Source: JAVBQJ01 sp031549115 (GTDB taxonomy: Bacteria > Verrucomicrobiota > Lentisphaeria > Victivallales > Victivallaceae). From it: a stretch of DNA of 46,477 bases. Shown here in pieces: positions 40,788 to 46,477 of this stretch. The DNA is taken from the NCBI GenBank assembly GCA_031549115.1, contig JAVBQJ010000028.1:1-46477 (forward strand), in the 5' to 3' direction. The notes under the pieces were generated by a model. It was given only the letters and a program-made list of their open reading frames with translations. It searched no databases and was not told the DNA's origin. Each line of letters opens with the position of its first letter. Position 1 is the first letter of the stretch. The translations under genes and the position numbers were made by a program.

Positions 40788-43700
40788 ATGAAAAAGTTGT
40801 TCTGCCGGATATTGTCATGCGCGGCGCTTTTCGTTGCCGGCACGCTGGCCGCGTTCGACATCGACTGGCGTGGCGACGCCTCCGAAGCGCTGGCCGCTCC
40901 GAAAATCCAGGTTGGCGCCGCCTCGTACCGGGATATGCCGGTCATCGGCGCCGAAGCCGTCGCCGACGGCGATTACCAGGGAATTTCCGGCGTATTCAGC
41001 GAAACCGTCGATCTCACCAAATTCAACGGTGTCCGCTTCCATATCCGCAACAACTTCCTCGCCGAAGGCGCCTGTGTATTCCGGCTCAACTGCCGCCCCG
41101 AGGGCGGCATTGCCTACGGCATTTACACCAACTTCACCGTCACCGGCGACTGGACCGAAGTGACCATCCCGTTCAATCCGGCCCTGTGGCAGGGCCCCGA
41201 GGGCAAAGTCGAATTCGGCCGGGCGCTGTCGCTCTCGATCTACCCGTATCAGGCGATGAACCGGAAAGGCTATCAACTGGAAGTCGCCGGATTCCAATTC
41301 CTGACGCCGGACCATACCCCCGCGCCGCTGACGGTACAGGCGTACAGATACATCAACCCGCCCGATTCCGGCGATCCGGCGGGCAAGGTGCTGACCGACG
41401 GGAAAATGGACACCCAGGCCTTCTGGCGGCAGTACAGCGACGACGCCGAGATGATCTTCGACCTCGGCGGCATCTTCGCGGTGACCGGAATCGAGGTCGC
41501 CGCCGACAGCATTCCGGCGCACAATTTTTCTGAAATGCGCATCACCGCCAGCATCGACGGCAAGGAGTATTATCCGGTGGCAATCCTGCGCAATACCAAC
41601 ACCGAGACCGCCGCCGTCCTCCATTCGGTACGCTTCGACGGCAAGGCCATCGGCCGCTATTTCCGCTTCCGCGCGGTCAAGCCGCGTCCGGATTTTCAAG
41701 TCCATCTCGGCGAAGTCCGCTTCACCGGCTACATCCCGTCCGCCGCCGAAGAGCGGGCCGACGCAGTCAACCGTTACGTGCTCGGGCCTGATTTGCCGCC
41801 CCGGGATTCGGATGCGTATATACAGGCGCGACTGGGCGATTTCACGTTGTGGGTGGCAAAGGACAACGGCGTCATCAACGGCGTCCGGTTCCGCGATCAA
41901 CTGTGGATCGAACGGCTCGCCGGACGCTATGTGCGCCAGAGCCGCGCCGCCGACCGGGTGATTTCCGCCTACGCCGACCGACTGAAGGATCTGCGGGTCG
42001 ACGGCGGCGCCGTCAGCTTCACCGTGACCAACCCGGAAATGCCGGGCATCGAGCTGGCGAAGCGCTACGAAATCGACCCGACCGGAGCCTTGCTCGAAAC
42101 CGTGCAGGTACACGCGGCCGAAACGTTGCCGCGCGAGTTTTTTCAGGTCGCCACCGAGGTGATCCTGCATCCGGAATTCCGCCGGGACGGCGTCTATGAA
42201 ACCTCCGGCGCCGTCCACGCGATGACCCGGGCGTTCGCCCCCGAAATCCGGATGGAGACCGAAGTCTGCAACGTGCCGTTCCTGAGCTTCGAAAACGCCG
42301 CAAAAAATGTCACTTTGCTGCATGAACGGCTGCGCGCCAACGGCAGTTTTATCTACTTCGACGCGGTGGTGGAAGAATCGCGGCTGCTGAGCCTACTGGC
42401 CAACGGCTGGCGCATGCCGTTAGCCAGCGGCGTCCCCGCCGACAGCGCCACGCAGGAATTGAGCGGCACGCTGCGTCTGTCCGTCACCGAAGGCGGTTTA
42501 TTGAATGCCTATGAAAATTACCTCGCCCACCCCGATGTCGCCGCCTACCGCGCCCGGATTCACCGTCCGGCGTGGTTGCGCGACCAACTGCTGCACGGCG
42601 ATCCGGGCTGGGACGGCTTGTGCCGGGGCGTCTCCGAACGCTTCTATGAAAACCAGAAGCGGCTGTTCGACCGCGGCCGCTACGTCTCCAGCGCCCGCTC
42701 CGACCTCGACTTCGTCTGGGGTGAATTCCCGACCGAAGGCGTCGTCGAAGACTGGTTCGGCGGCCGCCAGGACGCCGACGGACTGTTCGACCGGATGCAG
42801 ACGCTGCGGGCGCTCTACCCGGGGCTGAAGCTCGGACTCTACACCTGGGTCTGGAGCAGCTTCCCCTACCAGAAGATCGTCCGGGAGCACCCCGACTGGT
42901 TCGTCGCGACAACCCGTTCCGGCGCGGTCGCCAGCTGGTTCCCCGGCGTCAACACCAACTGGCTGCGTTTCTGGAACGAAGCCTCCACCGACGAAGCGGT
43001 GACGTCGATCATGGCGATGGTGCGCCGTTATCAATGCGACGACTGGTACCTCGACGGCGGCAACGCCGGACCGTATGCGAAGGATTTCGACCGGATGCTG
43101 CTCGACGACCCGGCGGGGCAGACCAATTTCTACTGGCGGATGCGCGAAGCGATGCAGGAATACGACCCGGAATCCTTCCTCGTATTCAACGCCACGCTGA
43201 ATCCGATCGCCGACGTCGGCATTCTCGAATCCTTCTCCGGCGCCTTGACCAGCGAATGGCGGCGCGGCGCCGCGTGGATGTGGAAGTTCAAAATGATCCA
43301 GTACCGCGATCCCTTGCGTTACCCGATCTACATCTATTGGCTCGCCAACGTCGACGGCGCCTTTCACAACTACATGCTCGGCACCGGACTCATGCCGACC
43401 GCGATCAGCCGCGACGTCGACGCCGGCGAGGCGCCGTATATTTCGGCGCGTTACGAGGTCCGCCAGCTGGCGTTGACCGACGCCCGCCCCCTCCCCGACT
43501 GGCGCAGCGACGACGCGACCGAAACCGAAACCATGACGTTGACCCAGGGCAACGCCGGTTTCGTCTTCGTCAACCATCACGGCGCCGCCGGCACGGTCAC
43601 GGTCACGGTCACGGTCGGCGCCGACAGCGCGCCGCTCGGCCTGACCGATGCCGCGCTGCCGGTCCATGCGTGGGAAATGACCATCCGCAACGGTAAAAGC

Positions 43701-45707
43701 TGGAAAGGCTGGTGGGGCCAGCCCGATCTCGCCGGCGGTTACCGGCAGTCGCGCTGGATCGGCGAAAGCGCATTGACCGCGCAATACCACGGCGCCCGCC
43801 CCCGGCAAGCGCGGCTGGAGCGCACCTTCGCGGTCGAGCCGGGGCAGGCGAAAATGTGGGTGATCAGTCAATGCCCGGCGGTGATCTGGAGCCTCGACGG
43901 CCTCCCGAGCCAATACCGGATCCCCTCCACCCCCGGCGCGGAAATCACCGGTACTTACCCGGACTTCCGTTACGATACCGAATACGCCGACAGCGAAATC
44001 GCCTTTCTGATTCCGTCGGGGCGGGAAGTCGCCCGACTCCTGCTCGACGGCGCAACCGTGCCGTTCCGCTACGGCCGCGACGGCGATGCGGCGCTCGCCA
44101 TCGTCCCGGTTCACGCCGCCGGTTCCCACACAATACAGGTCACACTCGCCGACGCCCCGCCGGTCACCGGCACTCCGGCGCTGCGGCTGGAAGCCCGAAT
44201 TGACGGCTCCCGTTTGGCCGGACGGGTCGACACCGATCATCCGGGTCCATTGACACTGAGTATTTACTCCGACGATGCGTTGTGCTTCACCGACGCCGTT
44301 ACGCTGCCGGGCGGCAATTTCATCATCGATTTGCCGGTCACGGTCAAGGACGGACAATACGAACTCGTCGTCTCCGACCTGACCGGCTCCCACCGGGCAA
44401 CGGCCACGATGGCGATCGCCGGAATCGGGCGCCGTACCGAACTATTGGAGCTGATGCCGTACATTCCGGCGCAGATCGCCGTCACGCCGATAGAGGAAAA
44501 TCAGGTCGGCGCCGTCGCGACCGAATTCACCCCGAACGCGGCGTATGCATCGGCCGACGCCGGCAAGCGGCAGCTCGAAGTCGGCACCCTGCCTATGATC
44601 GCCACCTATTACAGCAGCGCCATCGCCGGGATCGAATACGACGCCAAACGTTATCTGGAAATCGAACTGTCCGGTAATCTGCGGTATTACAATCTGCATG
44701 GACAGGAGCCGAAGCGGCACTTCGTCCGGATCGACAACCCGAATACGGTGGCGGCGCTGATGCTGGACTTCCACACGCCGTCCGGTTACGCCAAACGGTC
44801 GCTGGCGGGGTTGGGGCAGCAATACCTCGAACGCGGCGCGGCACCGGTACAATGGGGTACCGGCCGCGCCCCGGACGAATTCTTCGCGTTGTGCAACTTC
44901 ATTCAGGATAGCGAAAACGACACCCGGCGTTTCTGGATCGACCTCCGGGAGCTGGGAGCGCCGGCTGATTGGGATGGCAGGTTGTGGTTCACGCTCGCGT
45001 TCCAGATCGGCGCGCCGAACCGGCAGCTCGCGGTGCGGATCCTCGCCACCGCGGACACGCTGCCGGCGGGGGCGGAGTTGCAGCAGGGATTGAATCTGCG
45101 CGCTTCGGTCGAGCAGCAGAGCTTTCGCGTCCAATCCTTCCCGGCGGGAACCGTCGTAACCGACGATTGGGAGGCACCGGCGTGGCAGACCATCGCGGAG
45201 CTGCCGAAAATGACGCAGCTGGGTACGCCGGGGGTCCCGGCGCCGTTCGAAACCCGGAGCCGGGTGGCGAAAGACGACCGCAATCTGTATTTGTTCGTCC
45301 GCTGCCGGGACGAGCCGGGGCGGATTCTCGAAACCGAGCGCGGCGCCATCGGCCAGCCGTGGTTCTCCGACAGCATCGAGTTCTGGATTCAGGACGCGCC
45401 GGAGGCACAGCAGATGCTCCATGCCGTCGTCGACGCCGCCAATCACGCCTATGCGGAAAAAGCGCATTTGAACAAAGCGCAAGTATCGCAATCCGAGGAG
45501 CTGAAAACGATGCCGTTCTCCGCGTCGGTCCGAAAAGCCGACGATCACTGGACCATTCTGGTGACGCTGCCGCTGGCGCAATTTCAAGGTTCACCACTGG
45601 CTTTCAATCTGATGCGAAACCGGGTGCATCAGGGCCATCTGGCCAATTACACCACCGTACCCGGCAACAACTACTTCTGTGGAGAAGTATATTTTCTGGA
45701 GTTTTGA
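40788..45707 (+). CDS. Giant secreted multidomain glycoside-hydrolase-like protein
   Basis: 1639 residues; the ATG at 40788 is preferred because AGAGG is 10 bases upstream and a signal peptide (1-22, LSCAALFVAGTLAAF) follows; an ATG three codons earlier is too close. Domains: CBM-like jelly roll (about 25-175), F5/8 type C (discoidin) domain (about 185-315; DLGGIFAVTGIEVAAD, RYFRFRAVKP), a beta sandwich (320-580), an alpha-galactosidase-like TIM barrel (about 600-880; LKLGLYTWVWSSFPYQKI, DDWYLDGGNAG, FLVFNATLNPIAD), further beta domains, and a C-terminal CBM9-like region (about 1470-1639; DDWEAPAWQTI, WFSDSIEFWIQD). The Asp of WYLDGG is a candidate nucleophile. It lies downstream of GH130. 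Confidence 0.72.
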   Translation: MKKLFCRILSCAALFVAGTLAAFDIDWRGDASEALAAPKIQVGAASYRDMPVIGAEAVADGDYQGISGVFSETVDLTKFNGVRFHIRNNFLAEGACVFRLNCRPEGGIAYGIYTNFTVTGDWTEVTIPFNPALWQGPEGKVEFGRALSLSIYPYQAMNRKGYQLEVAGFQFLTPDHTPAPLTVQAYRYINPPDSGDPAGKVLTDGKMDTQAFWRQYSDDAEMIFDLGGIFAVTGIEVAADSIPAHNFSEMRITASIDGKEYYPVAILRNTNTETAAVLHSVRFDGKAIGRYFRFRAVKPRPDFQVHLGEVRFTGYIPSAAEERADAVNRYVLGPDLPPRDSDAYIQARLGDFTLWVAKDNGVINGVRFRDQLWIERLAGRYVRQSRAADRVISAYADRLKDLRVDGGAVSFTVTNPEMPGIELAKRYEIDPTGALLETVQVHAAETLPREFFQVATEVILHPEFRRDGVYETSGAVHAMTRAFAPEIRMETEVCNVPFLSFENAAKNVTLLHERLRANGSFIYFDAVVEESRLLSLLANGWRMPLASGVPADSATQELSGTLRLSVTEGGLLNAYENYLAHPDVAAYRARIHRPAWLRDQLLHGDPGWDGLCRGVSERFYENQKRLFDRGRYVSSARSDLDFVWGEFPTEGVVEDWFGGRQDADGLFDRMQTLRALYPGLKLGLYTWVWSSFPYQKIVREHPDWFVATTRSGAVASWFPGVNTNWLRFWNEASTDEAVTSIMAMVRRYQCDDWYLDGGNAGPYAKDFDRMLLDDPAGQTNFYWRMREAMQEYDPESFLVFNATLNPIADVGILESFSGALTSEWRRGAAWMWKFKMIQYRDPLRYPIYIYWLANVDGAFHNYMLGTGLMPTAISRDVDAGEAPYISARYEVRQLALTDARPLPDWRSDDATETETMTLTQGNAGFVFVNHHGAAGTVTVTVTVGADSAPLGLTDAALPVHAWEMTIRNGKSWKGWWGQPDLAGGYRQSRWIGESALTAQYHGARPRQARLERTFAVEPGQAKMWVISQCPAVIWSLDGLPSQYRIPSTPGAEITGTYPDFRYDTEYADSEIAFLIPSGREVARLLLDGATVPFRYGRDGDAALAIVPVHAAGSHTIQVTLADAPPVTGTPALRLEARIDGSRLAGRVDTDHPGPLTLSIYSDDALCFTDAVTLPGGNFIIDLPVTVKDGQYELVVSDLTGSHRATATMAIAGIGRRTELLELMPYIPAQIAVTPIEENQVGAVATEFTPNAAYASADAGKRQLEVGTLPMIATYYSSAIAGIEYDAKRYLEIELSGNLRYYNLHGQEPKRHFVRIDNPNTVAALMLDFHTPSGYAKRSLAGLGQQYLERGAAPVQWGTGRAPDEFFALCNFIQDSENDTRRFWIDLRELGAPADWDGRLWFTLAFQIGAPNRQLAVRILATADTLPAGAELQQGLNLRASVEQQSFRVQSFPAGTVVTDDWEAPAWQTIAELPKMTQLGTPGVPAPFETRSRVAKDDRNLYLFVRCRDEPGRILETERGAIGQPWFSDSIEFWIQDAPEAQQMLHAVVDAANHAYAEKAHLNKAQVSQSEELKTMPFSASVRKADDHWTILVTLPLAQFQGSPLAFNLMRNRVHQGHLANYTTVPGNNYFCGEVYFLEF
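43592..43615 (+). repeat. In-frame hexanucleotide repeat (CACGGT x4)
   Basis: Four tandem CACGGT units inside the giant gene encode alternating Thr-Val in a beta strand (GTVTVTVTVG). Unit gain or loss would keep the frame. Confidence 0.7.
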
Positions 45708-45710
45708 GCT

Positions 45711-46477
45711 ATGATGCAGATCCGGGCGACCTTTCTGGATGAAATTTCCTGCGACATCCCGCACCAGAACTGGGGCGAAAAGGAGTGGGACCGCGACTTC
45801 GCGGCGATGAAGGCGATGGGAATCGACACCGTGGTGATGATCCGCTGCGGTTACAAAGGCTTCATGGCCTACCCGTCGCAGGTGCTGCACGAACGCGAAG
45901 GCTGTCATCTGCCGCCGGTGGATCTGGTACGGATGTTTCTCGACCTCGCGCACAAACACGGAATGAAGTTTTTCTTCGGCAACTACACCGGCGGCTATTA
46001 TGTGACCGGCGACTACAAGCGCGAAATCGAAATCAACCGGCGCGTCGGCGAAGAGGTGTGGGCGCGTTACGGCAGTCACCCGGCCTTTTACGGCTGGTAT
46101 CTGACCCAGGAAGTGGGCCGCCTGGAGTGGAACATCATCGACGTCTTCGTCGAAATCGGCCGCTTCTACAAGGATATTTCCGGCGGCAAACCGGCGCTGA
46201 TTTCCCCCTATCTGGAGGGGGTCAAACTGGTCGACGCCTTCGCCGCGACGCTTACCGGCAACCCCAACCGCCTCTCCGTCGAACAACACGTCAAAGAATG
46301 GGATGAAATCATGGCGGCGATCCGCCCGGTCGTCGACATCGTCGCCTTTCAGGACGGCCAGTGCGATTACGGCGAACTGTCGGAGTTCCTGTGCGCCAAC
46401 AAGGAGCTGACCGACCGGCACGGCCTGCGCTGCTGGACCAACTGCGAAAGCTTCGACCGCGACATGCCGATCAAGTT
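45711..46477 (+). CDS. DUF4434 domain protein (glycoside-hydrolase-like), 3' end outside window
   Basis: The open frame runs from the ATG at 45711 (3 bases after the previous stop; a second ATG follows immediately) to the window end, 255 codons. It has a TIM-barrel pattern of the DUF4434 group: MQIRATFLDEISCDIPHQNW near the start, WDRDFAAMKAMGIDTVVMIR, KFFFGNYTGGYY, SHPAFYGWYLTQEVGRLEW (candidate acid/base Glu) and VDIVAFQDGQCDYGEL. No signal peptide is visible, so unlike its neighbour it may act inside the cell, as GH130 does. Translational coupling to the giant gene is likely. Confidence 0.75.
   Translation, partial: MMQIRATFLDEISCDIPHQNWGEKEWDRDFAAMKAMGIDTVVMIRCGYKGFMAYPSQVLHEREGCHLPPVDLVRMFLDLAHKHGMKFFFGNYTGGYYVTGDYKREIEINRRVGEEVWARYGSHPAFYGWYLTQEVGRLEWNIIDVFVEIGRFYKDISGGKPALISPYLEGVKLVDAFAATLTGNPNRLSVEQHVKEWDEIMAAIRPVVDIVAFQDGQCDYGELSEFLCANKELTDRHGLRCWTNCESFDRDMPIK

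Noticed and set aside
42498..44393. Long minus-strand open frame inside the giant multidomain gene
   Set aside because: It is a shadow of the plus-strand barrel-coding region, without domain or start signal.

Overview
The window looks like chromosomal DNA of a Lentisphaerota (Victivallis-like, PVC superphylum) bacterium. This is inferred from five short genes with near-identical type IV/type II prepilin N-termini and C-terminal H-X9-DG motifs, many large secreted glycoside-hydrolase-like proteins each beside its own LacI, GntR or AraC regulator, and a Hanks-type kinase with a DWG motif. The DNA is GC-rich, and promoters are of the TTGNNN-N16/17-TATAAT type. I saw no tRNA, rRNA or CRISPR array.

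Left part (1-11000), housekeeping. A leftward gene series runs pheA, comF, an O-antigen-ligase-like membrane protein with TPRs, a GmhA-like sugar isomerase, uppS, cdsA, an Lrp/AsnC regulator and an aminotransferase. Most neighbours overlap or nearly touch, but two breaks are filled by GC-rich repeats. Divergently, nrdR is translationally coupled to an ATP-cone-like protein and then a secreted, LIM-like, HEXXH protein resembling the plant DA1 peptidase.

Right part (11730-46477), five carbohydrate loci of one plan: regulator + pseudopilin-like protein + secreted carbohydrate-active proteins. (1) AraC, divergent from a CBM-like protein, a GH-like protein and a pilin. (2) LacI, GH20-like, pilin, SGNH hydrolase. 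(3) GntR/LacI hybrid, pilin, DUF4838. (4) LacI, pilin, LamG/GH protein. (5) LacI, pilin, GH130, a 1639-residue multidomain protein, DUF4434 (cut by the window end). Clear palindromic operators lie at the LacI genes of loci 2 and 5; in locus 5 a second copy sits just before the pilin. Between loci are a Ser/Thr kinase with a Cache sensor, a cation/proton antiporter, a nitroreductase, a thioredoxin-like protein and a family 2 glycosyltransferase.

The most unusual non-coding content is a family of GC-rich intergenic elements (three copies at about 4141-4448, 6280-6548 and 30214-30616). All lie in the same orientation relative to the flanking genes and contain hairpins with compensatory base changes. 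A separate composite repeat occurs in inverted copies at 11204-11683 and 16891-17227, bracketing locus 1; one copy holds a decayed IS1380-type transposase start.
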